Below are positions 10,501-20,500 of a stretch of DNA of 64,000 nt, in pieces. The notes under the pieces are model-generated. The model saw only the letters and a list, made by a program, of their open reading frames with translations, ran no database searches and had not been told where the DNA came from. The position numbers and the translations under genes are program-made. The stretch comes from Cafeteria roenbergensis (taxonomy: Eukaryota; Sar; Bigyra; Bicosoecida; Cafeteriaceae): the NCBI GenBank assembly GCA_008330645.1, contig VLTN01000018.1:434001-498000 (forward strand), in the 5' to 3' direction. Within the stretch, counting starts at the first letter, position 1, and each line of letters begins with the position of its first letter.

Positions 10501-13500
10501 TCGCTTTTGCGCCCGCTGGCCTGCGTCAACATCGCCATCCTTGCCCTCGCTAGTCACCTTATCCCCCTCGGTGACTCCGTCTTCGCGAGCTCCACACACC
10601 TCTCCGCCGCTTGCGCCTGGCGCGTCGGTGTCGCTGTCGCCTTGGGGCTCGCCGGACGCGCCTGCTGCCTCGAGGCGCTCGGCGCGCTTCAAGGCCTGCT
10701 CTTGGCGCTTCATGCGCTCCTGCTGCTGCAGCTTGCGGCGCGCTGCACCCGCGGCCTCGTCCTGCTCCTTGGCCTTGATGGCCTCAGCCACGGCCTGCGT
10801 CACGCCAGCCTCCTCGTACCGCCGAGAGGACTCCTTTGCCTCCTCGTCGCCTTCCACGAGCATAGCGTAGGAGCCCTCCCGGAGCAGGCGCTCGATCTCC
10901 TGCGAGGTCATCTTGTTCAGAGACGACAGCCCGGCCTCGTCCCCGTCTCCGCCCTCCTCCTCGTCGGACTCCTCTGCGTCCTGTGTCGCGTCCTCCCCGC
11001 TGAACGCGCCGCCGAGCACCGCCTTGCCCATCCCCAGCTTGCGGGAGGCGCGGCGGAAGATGACGTCCTCGACGGTGCCCTTGCACATGAGGCGGTAGAC
11101 CGTGACAGCCCGAGTCTGGCCGATGCGGTGCGAGCGGGCCATGGCCTGGAGGTCGTTCTGCGGGTTCCAGTCGCTGTCAAACAGGATGACTGTGTCCGCA
11201 GCCTGCAGGTTGAGCCCGAGGCCACCCGCCCTGGTAGACAGAAGGAACAAGAACGGCTTCGCAGCCGCCACTTCAGCCCTGTCGCTGTCGGCTGAGCCGG
11301 TGCGGGAGGAGTCGTGAGTGTCCGCCTGCATGAACCTCGTCACGGCCGCCTCGCGCTCGTCACCCGTAATGCTGCCGTCGAGCCGCTCGAACGGGAAGCC
11401 GCGAACTGCGCAGTACTCTTCGAGAAGCGTGAGCATGGACGTCATCTGGCTGAAAATAAGGACGCGAGAGCCTCTTGCGCGCAGGCGAGGCAGCATCCTG
11501 TCCAGGAAGAGCATCTTGCCGCTTGACCGCACCAGCTGCTCGTACTGCGCAGCCAGCCGATCGCGCTCCTCCTCAGCGGCCGCAGCCGCAGTCTCCGCGC
11601 GGGAAGTCCCGTCCGGGCCGTCCAGCATGCGAGCTAGGGCGCGAGCGCGCTGCCGGGCGCGCGTGTCGTCGTCGAGCTCCAGGTGCTGGTCAATGATGCG
11701 CTCCTCGGACCCAGTCACCAGGAACGGGTGATCGCAGCACTTGCGCAGCTGCATGAGCGTGTTGACGAGGCGCGGCGCAGGCGCGTCAGACTTGGCGCCA
11801 GCGCCGCCGCCCTTGGCACCGCGCCTGAGCTTGCCAGCCGCGGCGGTGGCAGCCGCGGCATTGCGGTACGACTTGACCGCATCCACGCCCGTGGCCACAG
11901 TGCCGCCCAAGAAGTCGCGGTTCCTGTCGAAGATGGCGCGATACCACTGCTTCTGGAAGTACGTGAGCTCCACGTTCACGATGTGCTCGGTTTTGAGCGG
12001 CAGCGAAGCCGCGACTTGGTCCTTCACGCGCCTGAGCAGAAACGGCCGAAGGATGGCCTGCAGGTCCGCCACCTGCGCCGCCGTCTTGAGCTCTCCGAAG
12101 CGCTCCATAAACGACTTGACAGAGAACGCCTCCGAAGCATCACGTGGAGCGGAGACGGCCTTGGCCCCCGCGTCAGCACTGCTGCTGCTGCTGCTGCTCT
12201 TGCTGCTGCTTCCGTCGGGCTGGTCCGCAATGGCAGCGGGCTCCTTGGACTTGGCAAGCCGCTTGGCCTCGCGGCGAATGGCCGCCCCGCCGGCGCCCTT
12301 GACGAGGAAGCTCATGACGCACTGCAGCTCCATGATGTTGTTCTGCAGCGGGGTGCCCGTGAGGAGGACGGTGTGGTGGCCGCGGACGCGCAGGCTGCGG
12401 GAGAGCATGCCCAGCAGCTGCGAGTCCGGGCTGCGGAGCCGGTGCGCTTCGTCGACGATCAGGGCCTCCCAGCGAACGCGCGACAAGTACGCACCGTCCG
12501 TAAGCAGCATCTCGTACGATGTCAGCACCACTTCAGGCGCTGGCGGTGGGCTCGCGGGGTCGAACCCGCCCACCTCCTTTGCGACAAACCGGACGCCACC
12601 TCCAACCTTGCCGAGGCCGGCCAGCGCTCCCGGGAGCCCGGCCAGACGGTGCGCACGGAGGAAGGAGCGGGCAGCCTGGTCGCCGTGGTACAGCACCACG
12701 TCGAAGTCGGTCCACGCCAGCGCCTCCCGTCGCCACTGCCTCAGCGTGGAGAGCGGCGCCACCACTAAGAAAGGCCCACGGTTGCCCCGCGCTGCCAGCG
12801 TCTGCAGCAGGGCAAGCGACTGGATCGTCTTGCCGAGCCCCATCTCGTCGGCCAGCAGCGCTCCCCGGCCCTCGCGGTAGAGCCGGAGCAGGAATTCCAG
12901 CCCGCGACGCTGGTAGTCACGCAACGACATGAGGGAGGATCCCGCCACGCGTGGTGCGCCGTGGGCCGCGGCGGCCTTCCGGGCGGCCGCGTAGAGCTCC
13001 GCGACCGAGAGCGGCTTCCGGGCTGGCAGGAGCGCCCGCAGGTCTGGGGACCCCTTCTTCGCAGCGCCGCTCGGCGCGGCAGCCCCTCGAGGCATCTCGC
13101 CCGCGGCAGCCGCGAGGGCGTCTGCTGCCTCCCGGGACAGGGTGCCGGGCGGGCCCTCCGCGTCCTCCGCCCCAGCGTCCGACGCGCCGCCCTTGGCCTT
13201 CTTGGACTTCGAAGCTGCTGCGGAGGAGGCCTGGGCTGGCGAGCTGGAGGCGCCACCATTGGTCTCGCCGCTGTCGTCGTCGTCGTCGTCGTCAGCGTCG
13301 CCGTCCTTTGCCCCGGCCGACCCGGCAGTCTTGGCAGACGGCACCTTCTGTGCTACAGCCGCTGTCGCTTCGAGCGCGGTTTCCTCCTCCTGCTCCAGCC
13401 TGAGCCGTGCGCGGGCGACAGCCGCAAGCATCGCAGGCGGTGGGTCGAGGGTGCAGCCCTGCGCGGAAAAGAGCGGCCCGTCGGCGGACGCAACGGGACA

Positions 13501-15504
13501 AGCGAGCGTGGCGTCGTCGGGTCTCCCCTTGCCGTCCGCGGCGCGGTGGCGGCCATCGAAGCCCTTGGGCGGGCGGGCGACGGCGGCCGCGCTGCCACCG
13601 ACCCCGGGACGCTGCCCCCAAGGCAGGGCCAGGCCCCTGCGGCCCGCAAGGCCTGCCCTGCGGCGGTGGTACACGGCGATTGCCTCGCAGTCGTCGGGCT
13701 CGTCCAGGAACGCCGCGGGCTCCCAGGTGCAGCTGGCGGGCGGCAAGTCCTTCCAAGCCACGAGGTACCAAACGACGGGCTTGGTCGGGTCCACGGGGTT
13801 TCCACACATGTCGGGCTCTGTGTTGAGCGCCTCGTCGTCGGGCTCCATGCCGTGGATCATGCCGCGCTTGCCCCGGCCGACGGGGCTCTTGATGCTGCGC
13901 TTGCCCGGCCCGCCAGCGTCCTTTGTGCCGGCAGGCAGGCCGTCTTCGACGTAGTGCGACAAGACACAGTCGATGTCCTCCCAGCGGGGCGGGTAGCAGA
14001 GCCCCATCGACACCGGGAGGGCCGCCAGGTCCGCGGCTCTGCCGCCCCCGCGGCCGCGCGCCTGCTGCCGCTTCTTCCTGCGTCGCTCCGCCGCGTCGCT
14101 CTCGCGCTCCGCGGACCGCTGCGCCGCAACTGTGTTGGCCGCCAGCATGGCCACGCGGCGGAGCGGGAGCATGCCGTCGCCGTGGTTGGCATCGGCCGTT
14201 GCGCGACGGTGGGCCTCTGCTGCAGACGCGTACTTCTTCTCGGCGGCAGTTGCAGCTGGTGACTTCGCCGGGGACAGCATGGAAGTCGCCGCGGCGGCAG
14301 CGCCCCTGGTCGGCGTGGAGGGCGGAGCTGCCTCGCCTGCCTCTGACGCCTGCTCAGCCCTCCGCTCCGCCTCCATCACCTCCCGGCGCTTCCGGCGCTC
14401 GCGTGCCGCGGCGAGCACTGCGGCATTCGTCTCAGCAAAGCGCCGCAGCTTCACCTTGAGCGATGGGAACTTCTCCACCTCGGCGCGCTCCCACCACACC
14501 GCCCGGCGCAGGCCGCGCCCCTGGAAGCTGACAAGCACCTGCTCCTCGCAGTCCTCGCCCCCGTTGGGGGGCTCCATCCCCGCCGGCACGGGCTCGCCCT
14601 CCGCGTCCACCCACTGGTGGCCCACGACCCACGTGGCGTCCTCGAGCGCCGGGGAGCCAAAGTAGAGCTGGCGGAGCTCCCCGCGGGGAATCTTCCAGGG
14701 CAGATGGAGGCCGCACCCATCAGTCAGGTCGGCTGCGCCGGAAATTTCCACAATTTCGGCCTGCTCGCGCGACGACTCGGCAGCCTTGCGCCCGGCCGCA
14801 GCCCCCCGCGACTTTGCAGCAGGCCCCGCATCGCTGTCGCTGTCATCTTCATCATCATCGTCGTCGTCGTCGTCGTCTCCGTCCTCTTCGCTGTCGTCCC
14901 CCGGCGCCACGACACTGCTGTCGTCATCATCGTCGCTGGCTGCGCGAGCGATGGCATCGTCATCCTCAGTCTCATTTTCAGTGTCTTCGTCGTCGCCATC
15001 CGATGATGCTTCGTCACTGGAGGCTGGCTTGCGACGGACTGCGCGGCGCGTGGGCGGGACGCGGCCCTTGGCGCGAGCTCCCCTGCGCTTGCGCGCTGGA
15101 CGACCGCTGCCTGATTTGAACTCCTCTGACGCATCGCTGACATCGCCATCGCCCTCCGAGGCATCCGAGTCCCCAGAAGTGCTGACACCGTCGGTATCAC
15201 TGGCATCGCCTTGGTCCTGGGGCTCCTCGCTCGTTGTGGCCGCCGCAGTACCGCGCTTGGCATGTGCAGAGTTTGAGCTGGGCGCAGCGTCCGAATCGTC
15301 TGCCTCGGAATCGCTCGGAGCTGCGGCCGCGGCCGCGCGCGCCCTCCGGCCAGGCGCCCGCGTCCCCTCCTTGCCCTTGGTGCGGGAGCCTGCCTTGCCC
15401 TCTTGCCCGTGGCTGGAGCCGCGGGCGGGGCTCAGCAGAGCTGTGTTTGTGGCTGCTGACAGCTCGGCGGCCTTGCGTTTGCTGCGGCCGAGCCTCGTTG
15501 GCAT
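7501..15504 (-). CDS. CHD-type SNF2 chromatin remodeller with a C-terminal PDZ-like segment
   Basis: A single exon of about 2,667 residues. I chose the Met at 15504 (MPTRLGRSKRK, a basic nuclear-type start); the frame stays open to 15666. The first 450 residues are acidic and Ser-rich. Chromodomain-like segments lie near residues 270-340 and 505-600, the second with VVWYLVAWKDL and TWEP. The SNF2 ATPase follows: LRDYQRRGLEF about 859, Walker A DEMGLGKT about 886, DEAH about 1017, TGTPLQNN, then the second lobe with LIFSQM, RAGGLGLNLQ about 1425 and ARSHRIGQ about 1455. Such ATPases slide or evict nucleosomes. Beyond it are charged and helical stretches, several poly-Asp and poly-Ser runs, and near residues 2395-2455 a PDZ-like block (APWGLAVAEV, GDVLVRVNKEP). 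No PHD finger is apparent. The CHD assignment rests on the paired chromodomains plus ATPase; the subfamily is not resolved. Confidence 0.92.
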   Translation of the reverse strand: MPTRLGRSKRKAAELSAATNTALLSPARGSSHGQEGKAGSRTKGKEGTRAPGRRARAAAAAAPSDSEADDSDAAPSSNSAHAKRGTAAATTSEEPQDQGDASDTDGVSTSGDSDASEGDGDVSDASEEFKSGSGRPARKRRGARAKGRVPPTRRAVRRKPASSDEASSDGDDEDTENETEDDDAIARAASDDDDDSSVVAPGDDSEEDGDDDDDDDDDEDDSDSDAGPAAKSRGAAAGRKAAESSREQAEIVEISGAADLTDGCGLHLPWKIPRGELRQLYFGSPALEDATWVVGHQWVDAEGEPVPAGMEPPNGGEDCEEQVLVSFQGRGLRRAVWWERAEVEKFPSLKVKLRRFAETNAAVLAAARERRKRREVMEAERRAEQASEAGEAAPPSTPTRGAAAAATSMLSPAKSPAATAAEKKYASAAEAHRRATADANHGDGMLPLRRVAMLAANTVAAQRSAERESDAAERRRKKRQQARGRGGGRAADLAALPVSMGLCYPPRWEDIDCVLSHYVEDGLPAGTKDAGGPGKRSIKSPVGRGKRGMIHGMEPDDEALNTEPDMCGNPVDPTKPVVWYLVAWKDLPPASCTWEPAAFLDEPDDCEAIAVYHRRRAGLAGRRGLALPWGQRPGVGGSAAAVARPPKGFDGRHRAADGKGRPDDATLACPVASADGPLFSAQGCTLDPPPAMLAAVARARLRLEQEEETALEATAAVAQKVPSAKTAGSAGAKDGDADDDDDDDSGETNGGASSSPAQASSAAASKSKKAKGGASDAGAEDAEGPPGTLSREAADALAAAAGEMPRGAAAPSGAAKKGSPDLRALLPARKPLSVAELYAAARKAAAAHGAPRVAGSSLMSLRDYQRRGLEFLLRLYREGRGALLADEMGLGKTIQSLALLQTLAARGNRGPFLVVAPLSTLRQWRREALAWTDFDVVLYHGDQAARSFLRAHRLAGLPGALAGLGKVGGGVRFVAKEVGGFDPASPPPAPEVVLTSYEMLLTDGAYLSRVRWEALIVDEAHRLRSPDSQLLGMLSRSLRVRGHHTVLLTGTPLQNNIMELQCVMSFLVKGAGGAAIRREAKRLAKSKEPAAIADQPDGSSSKSSSSSSSADAGAKAVSAPRDASEAFSVKSFMERFGELKTAAQVADLQAILRPFLLRRVKDQVAASLPLKTEHIVNVELTYFQKQWYRAIFDRNRDFLGGTVATGVDAVKSYRNAAAATAAAGKLRRGAKGGGAGAKSDAPAPRLVNTLMQLRKCCDHPFLVTGSEERIIDQHLELDDDTRARQRARALARMLDGPDGTSRAETAAAAAEEERDRLAAQYEQLVRSSGKMLFLDRMLPRLRARGSRVLIFSQMTSMLTLLEEYCAVRGFPFERLDGSITGDEREAAVTRFMQADTHDSSRTGSADSDRAEVAAAKPFLFLLSTRAGGLGLNLQAADTVILFDSDWNPQNDLQAMARSHRIGQTRAVTVYRLMCKGTVEDVIFRRASRKLGMGKAVLGGAFSGEDATQDAEESDEEEGGDGDEAGLSSLNKMTSQEIERLLREGSYAMLVEGDEEAKESSRRYEEAGVTQAVAEAIKAKEQDEAAGAARRKLQQQERMKRQEQALKRAERLEAAGASGEPQGDSDTDAPGASGGEVCGAREDGVTEGDKVTSEGKDGDVDAGQRAQKRERDNLDDDATRGSEGAPEEAKAKRSRSDGGVAMMREDGKAWEADDRLDVDFDAEDFWERVLEKQGGSRCERLRDRMQRAPGRPPFGGMFGDLAMIAKGVDAEDLSRLGELAKGAAGSRAAIEQTQAVIQAAAVSRKRAAELGPEAAAAAVQRGELRLVSDEELNSLAVKLQAMQAMAETQAAELRKLDGAMSEKRAAALAALEPDARTALQNFAIAVTEAMQQLHAGSLPPEGRASVQAFYDNALASIRAGTPSAPLPLLLGIPTLPALDAFTALGADATDCVEQARDQAAPADAEAMVLLLHDALGFPCLSSPRPDALPSLAERAIDQVRRSRRDLFDALPETLKPLLGERVTLSSMRARLSEWAEAIVRPKRRRTKVSYFQGLEEAALEGDSDEEGDDDDGDDDDDDDDDDDDDDDDDDGAKAGADDSSVDSADVASQPDVERRALQSVYNTGAGAAAASSAAVVPPANAVRDPEKPPLPKIADPKLVDLAKQARATTERMAEAGRALAADSRLAHGRAVQNLRETVGRLMALTQGLTPVKVEGGKCPRVRKAALAALDSCCQTLSSTRRTLAWSVLHGLLPIVEPNSDGSTLPGTETLETAHARSSAVAGAMLAASEDGDETDRTTIRVTSLPLGLRFQPLYTVPPPPGTPETHPAAWEPALAPIHRSCYSGVKSSTTEHDGLSSTEGLSLGPLHCRLAGSRQALLAGSKHLFGQHCFPGPAAVKLRTRSASDAPWGLAVAEVAATSPIASQVHVGDVLVRVNKEPALGLTPAQLVARIRACSVPFTLGFVRADRSADGPSVAIARQVAAGSILSFGLPIQVYLKSIARPSGDAKPGSSSGSGSSSSSSSSSSSSSSSSSSSAAAAAAAPSGAVVPPPWGNSPADGDHSWLPLGQGSIEAKTLALLTGRARSKFEVDAREATAQLGRFARHQMRVAASSRRDPVLRVPSFPFPLPWRGMGDAAPVREEAKVSKSEGNPAVASAKPEADSEAKPLSA
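7907..7982. repeat. GAGCTG hexanucleotide microsatellite (coding)
   Basis: About twelve units of GAGCTG, the last few degenerated to GAGCCG. On the coding (minus) strand it gives a Ser run in the C-terminal tail of the chromatin remodeller, and a GCC run beside it gives poly-Ala. Confidence 0.9.
9238..9306. repeat. GTC/ATC trinucleotide run encoding poly-Asp
   Basis: An imperfect GTC/ATC repeat is read on the minus strand as a long Asp run in the remodeller. Similar shorter runs lie near 13268-13290 and 14850-14880 in the same gene. Confidence 0.85.
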
Positions 15505-16273
15505 GGTCGGGCAGCTATTGACGGGCACACGCTCCGAGCGGCCGGCAGCGGCGCCCGGGCAGCAGGCCGCAGCTCGGCCAGGGTGATGGATCGGCCTGGG
15601 GCCAGGCAGTTGCGCCGCATGAGCGACGCAGGCCCGGCAGAGCCAAGAAAGTTGTGAGCCGCCCACCCGTCGATCGTTTCGAGGTTTCGAAAATTCAGCC
15701 CGAGCATTGCTGGCTCGTGCACACGCTCAAGCTCGCAGGCTGAGCGCACGCAGCTCGCGGACGGTCCCTGTGGGCCGTCCCTGCAGTGGCTCCCGCAGCC
15801 CTGCAGCGTGGGAGGGGACCCGACGCCACTGGCAGAGCAGCAGACGGGAAGCCGACGTCGCGGAGCAGGTGACCGCGAAACCAGACCCCCGCTGTGTGCA
15901 AAGCCATCGAGCGTGCCGCTTTCATGCCCGGCCTGTCGGGCCCAGGCTTGCGCAAGCTGGAGTGGCGGTCGCGGGCTGCGCTCGTCGGCCGGCCGTCTGC
16001 CGCGCCTGCCGTGGCGCGGGCGCGAAAGCGTACCCCGCACCGACTGCGAAGTGGCCCAACCAGGATAGAGACCGCCGCGTGAGCGCGCACACAGAACACA
16101 CGCACATCAAGACACACTGGGCTCAGCAACCCCGCATTGCAGCGGCGCCATGCGGCTCCCGCCTCCAGGCGTTGGTGGCTTGTGAGCGCCGCGCGCGAGC
16201 CCGCTGGAATGCCGGCGCCGCGGACTCCGGAGAGCGATCTCGCGGTCGGGCTGCCCGGCGTGCCTGCCCCGCG
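15505..16273. other. 5' flank of the CHD gene
   Basis: The flank separates the CHD start from the 3' end of the coiled-coil gene; both are on the minus strand. The CHD frame remains open to 15666, so part may be coding. No other gene, repeat or promoter motif could be recognised. Confidence 0.4.
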
Positions 16274-17341
16274 TCAGCGGTCGCTGGCCTCGGCAGCGCT
16301 GTCCGAATCGCTATCCGACCCCACCTCCGTGTCCTTGGCGCCGCGGGCCGACTGCTGCTTCTCGATGATGCCCTCCGCGCGGTCCAGCGCGCGCTGGCGC
16401 TCCACTTGGGCGCTCAGCTCCTGCATCTCCTGGTCGCGGACCTTGGCCCGCATGGCGAGCAGTCTGTCCTCGATTGAGGCCTTTTCCTTGACCTCCTTGC
16501 TGGCAGACGCAGCGATGGATGGCATTGCCGGGACCCCCTTTCCGACCGCGGCCACGGCCTCCTCGTGCATGCGCCTGCGCTCTGGGTCCTTGAGCCTGGA
16601 GGCAGCGACGCCGGCCTGCTCCGCAGCGCGCTGCTTGTCCAGCTCCTCCTTCGAGATGCGGCCTTCCTCGTACGCCTTGGTGAGCAGCGCCAGCCGCAGG
16701 TTGGACATGCCGGCGTCGAGCTCCGACGTCTGGAAGGGCTGCAGCTCCATCGCGTCGTCCTCGTCCAGCGACATGCCCGTGGCCTCGAGCTCCTGGAACT
16801 CGCGACGCATCTTGTCGCGCTCCTTGGAGGTCATCGACAGAAACAGCTTGTTCGCCGCCTTTTCAGCGGCACGCTCCATGATCGTCATCTGCAGCTTGCG
16901 GTGGTGCGCCTGAAACTGGGCCGTGCGCTGCGGCGTCATGGGCTCGCCCGACTGAGAGTACCGACTGCGCAAAACGTCAAGCTCAAACTCCACCTCCCCC
17001 TTGTACTCCTGCCACTCCTCCGTCTCCTCCACGGCCTTGAGCTGCTCCGCCAGCACCACCTGCGCCTCGGCCTGCTGCTTCAGCAAGGTCTCCAAATCGG
17101 CAGGCGCTCCCAGCGCCTCCTGGTCGGCCCCCGACGGAACCCGCTGGCGCTGCGCAGCAGGCAGAGCGTCTTTCACGGCCTGCAGGTCCCCGCGCTTCAG
17201 TGCCTCCACCATGGCCTCCGGGGACATGGGGCTTGTGGAAGCGAGGCGCTTCGCGACCTCTGACAGCAGCGGGCTCCACGCCACAGGTGCGGTCGCTGCC
17301 CGGCGTGCCACGCGGCGCAGCATGAGTCCGGCCATTGCCAT
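16274..17341 (-). CDS. Coiled-coil protein with a mitochondrial-type presequence, function unknown
   Basis: About 355 residues. The Met at 17341 (MAMAGLMLRRVARRAATAPV) begins an amphipathic Arg/Ala stretch without acids, the usual form of a mitochondrial targeting peptide; the frame is open upstream to 17416. The body is helical and highly charged, with probable coiled coils (ETLLKQQAEAQVVLAEQL; later KERDKMRREFQELEATG, SKEELDKQRAAEQ, EDRLLAMRAKVRDQEMQ). The C-terminus is a short Ser/Asp acidic tail. I recognise no enzyme motif. The start region faces the helicase gene across about 200 bases, so the two may share a divergent promoter. Mitochondrial location is inference from the N-terminus only. 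Confidence 0.65.
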   Translation of the reverse strand: MAMAGLMLRRVARRAATAPVAWSPLLSEVAKRLASTSPMSPEAMVEALKRGDLQAVKDALPAAQRQRVPSGADQEALGAPADLETLLKQQAEAQVVLAEQLKAVEETEEWQEYKGEVEFELDVLRSRYSQSGEPMTPQRTAQFQAHHRKLQMTIMERAAEKAANKLFLSMTSKERDKMRREFQELEATGMSLDEDDAMELQPFQTSELDAGMSNLRLALLTKAYEEGRISKEELDKQRAAEQAGVAASRLKDPERRRMHEEAVAAVGKGVPAMPSIAASASKEVKEKASIEDRLLAMRAKVRDQEMQELSAQVERQRALDRAEGIIEKQQSARGAKDTEVGSDSDSDSAAEASDR

Positions 17342-17539
17342 CGCAGCTGGCCCCTGCCCTGGGCCTCCCTGCGTGCGAGCCGGGCCAGGCGCGAGGGCGT
17401 CCCCGCAGAGGAACACTGCAACCGGGCGGCTCTGCCAGCCTAGGGAATACTTGCGCCTGCGCGAATAACACGCACCGCTGCGCGAGAGGGGCGGCCCCTG
17501 CCGGGCGGCAGGCGCGCGCGAAGGCGCTGTGCCGCCACG

Positions 17540-20500
17540 ATGAGCGCGTTTCTAAAGCCCACCGTCGGCAGCGCGAGCTGGGGCCTGGCTTCGGCAGAGG
17601 CCGCAGTCGGCGAGGGCGCGGACGGCGGCGAGCCCTCCGCCACGCTCGCCGTGTTCAACCCTGTCGCGCACTTGGAGCTCTCACGCCAAAGGCGCGTGCT
17701 GCCTGTGTTCGGGGCACGCGCACGGTTCCTGTATGCAGTGGAGACCCACGGCGTTGTGATCGTCACTGCAGAAACCGGCAGCGGAAAGAGCACGCAGCTG
17801 CCGCAGTACCTTGCCGAGGCTGGATGGGCGCAGCATGGGCGGGCCGTGTGTTGCACGCAGCCCAGGCGAATCGCTGCAACGATGCTTGCCGCGCGCGTGG
17901 CGGACGAGCGCGGATGCGCTCTTGGGACGGAGGTTGGCTTCGCCGTCCGGTTCGAGGAGCAGTTCCGTCGCGGCGAGACGAAGATCAAGTTCGTCACCGA
18001 CGGCCTGCTGCTCCGAGAGGCCATGTCGGACCCCTTGTTGAGCGCCTACTCTGTGGTGATGGTCGACGAGGCGCACGAGCGAAGCCTCCAGACGGACGTC
18101 CTGCTCGGCCTCCTCAGGCGGGTGCGCGCCGCCCGCCCCGCGCTGCGGGTCGTTGTTGCGTCCGCAACCATTGACGCGGACCGCTTCGCGCGGTTCTTCG
18201 CGGCCAGCCCTGTTCCCCCGCCGCCCCCGGTTGTCCTTGGGGCCCGGGCGCCTTCGAGGTGGGGTGTCGCCCCAGCCCGCCCGGAGCAGCGGCCGGTGCC
18301 GGTGCCGCCGCCACAGCACCTGCCCCAGCCGGTGCGAGCGGAGCCAGCACAGTTGCAGCAACCGGCCGCTGTGCCGCCTCTAGCAGCAGCGGGAGCGGCT
18401 GCAAGCGAACCGGCTGGAGAGCCAGCCGCCCCCCAGCCACCGCGAACGGCGCCGCCGCAGACTTGGCGGCAGCGGCTGGCGGCGCGAGCGTCGGCATCCT
18501 CTGCCAGACAGGGCCCTGCCGACGCGCCCCTGCCTCCCTCCCCCGTCGCTGCGGCTGCTGCGGAAGGGGGCGCGGCCGGGCCGGCATCAGATCGCGCTGG
18601 GCCCAGCAGCAGCAGCAGCTCAAGCAGCAGCTCAAGCAGCAGCTCAAGCAGCAGCTCAAGCAGCAGCTCAAGCAGCAGCTCAGGCGACGGTATCCAGGCT
18701 CGCGGGACCGAGAAAGGACTCTCGTCAGCATCGACCTCGCGCGCAGACTCTGCCGCTGGTGGGTTCATTGGTGCTGCGCCGCCCCGCAGGCCATTTGCTA
18801 GCGCGTCGTGCGTGCTGTCCATCAGCGGGAGGTCGCACCCCGTCGACATCCAGCATCTCCTGACCCCGCAGGCGGACTACGTGGCGGCTGCCGCTGATGC
18901 TGCTCTCCTTGCGCACCGACGCGAGCCCCCCGGCGACGTCTTGGTGTTCCTTCCGGGGGCCGAGGAGGTGGAGGAGGTTTGCCGGCTCATCAGGCGAGGA
19001 GCCCCTCCGCCAGAGGACGGAGGGCCCGCGCTGCCCAGCTCTCGCCGGGGGTCCGCTGGGACTGCGGCGTTTGTGTCCCGGGCCGCCACCGCTGCTGCTG
19101 CCACTGCCACTGCGGCTGGCAGGGCGCGCGTTTCGGGGTCCTCGGGCGCGGCCCAGGCGCCGAACGATGACGACTGGCCGTGCGGGCGGCAACTGGACGT
19201 GTGCCCGTTGCACGCACGACTGCCGTGGCGCGACCAGCTGCGCGCGCTGCAGCCGGGAAGGCTCGCCCGGGGCAGCCGGCGAGTCCGCAAGGTCATCGTT
19301 GCGACAAGCGTGGCTGAGACGTCCGTGACGCTTCCTGGCGTCACCGTTGTCGTTGACTCGGGCTTCACCCGGGGGCCTGCGTACGACGCCGCCTCGGGAC
19401 TGACCGGGCTGGTCACTCGACCCGTGTCGCTGGCGCAGGCCCAGCAGCGGGCCGGCCGCGCGGGCCGCGTCCGCGCGGGCAAGTGCCTTCGGCTCTACCC
19501 GGAGTCTGCGATGCGCGATCTTGCGCCGTCGGCCGCCCCGGACATCCACTGCGCTCCGCTTGCGCCGCTGGCCTTGCAGTTGCTGGGCCTGGGAGTGGAG
19601 TCTCTGGCACGATTTCGGTACTTTGAACCGCCGCCAGCCACGAACATGCTGCGCGCCGTGGAGGACCTGGCTGCTGTGGGGGCGCTGCGCAGCGGCGCGG
19701 AGGAGGCAGCGGGCGCGCTTGGCGCGGGGGGGGAGGCCGGCGGAGGAGTCAGGCTGTCGTGGCGGGGCAGGTGGCTCGCACAACTCCCTGTGTCCCCAGC
19801 GCTGGGGGCAATGCTGCTCGCGAGCCTCGACCCGGCACTTCACTGCGCAGAGGAGTGCCTGAGCTTGGCCGCCGTGCTGTCTGCAGGCGACCCAGTGTTA
19901 CCGCCCGCCGAGGCCTCTCGGCAGCTGGACGACGCGGCTGCCAAGTCAAAGAGACGAGGCCAGGGCGGACGGGCGGGCAGTGGCGATGACAGCGAAGGCG
20001 ACGACGGCGAGGCGGGGCTGATGTCCTTTCACCGGTTTCTGGCCGCAGAGGGCGACCACTTGACGCTGGTCAACATGTACTCGGCCTGGGACGCGAACGG
20101 AAGGAGAGACGACTGGTGCCGCGGCTTCGGGCTTCGTCCCCACGTGATGAGGAGGGCAGGGGACGTGCGGGCCCTGCTGCACAGGTCGCTTCGACGGCTG
20201 CTGGACCAAGCCGCGACCAGCCGAGCTGACGCCGCCGGGCGCAACCCAGCCACAGCCGCAGCCTCCAAGGCGCATGCCGCGGACGAGCCCCCGGCCTCGC
20301 TTTGCATTGGCAGCTGCGGCGGCGACGGCAGCCTCGTCCTGCAAGCAGCGGTGCGAGGCTCGCCAACGAACCTGGCTTCGTTGGGGCGGGACGGCGCGTA
20401 CGTGACCGTCAGGGGCGGTAGAGCTGCCAAGCTGCGCGCGCACTGCGTGTTGTCCCAGCTGACGGGCGACGCGAGCGTGCCGCCGTGGGTGCTCTACGAC

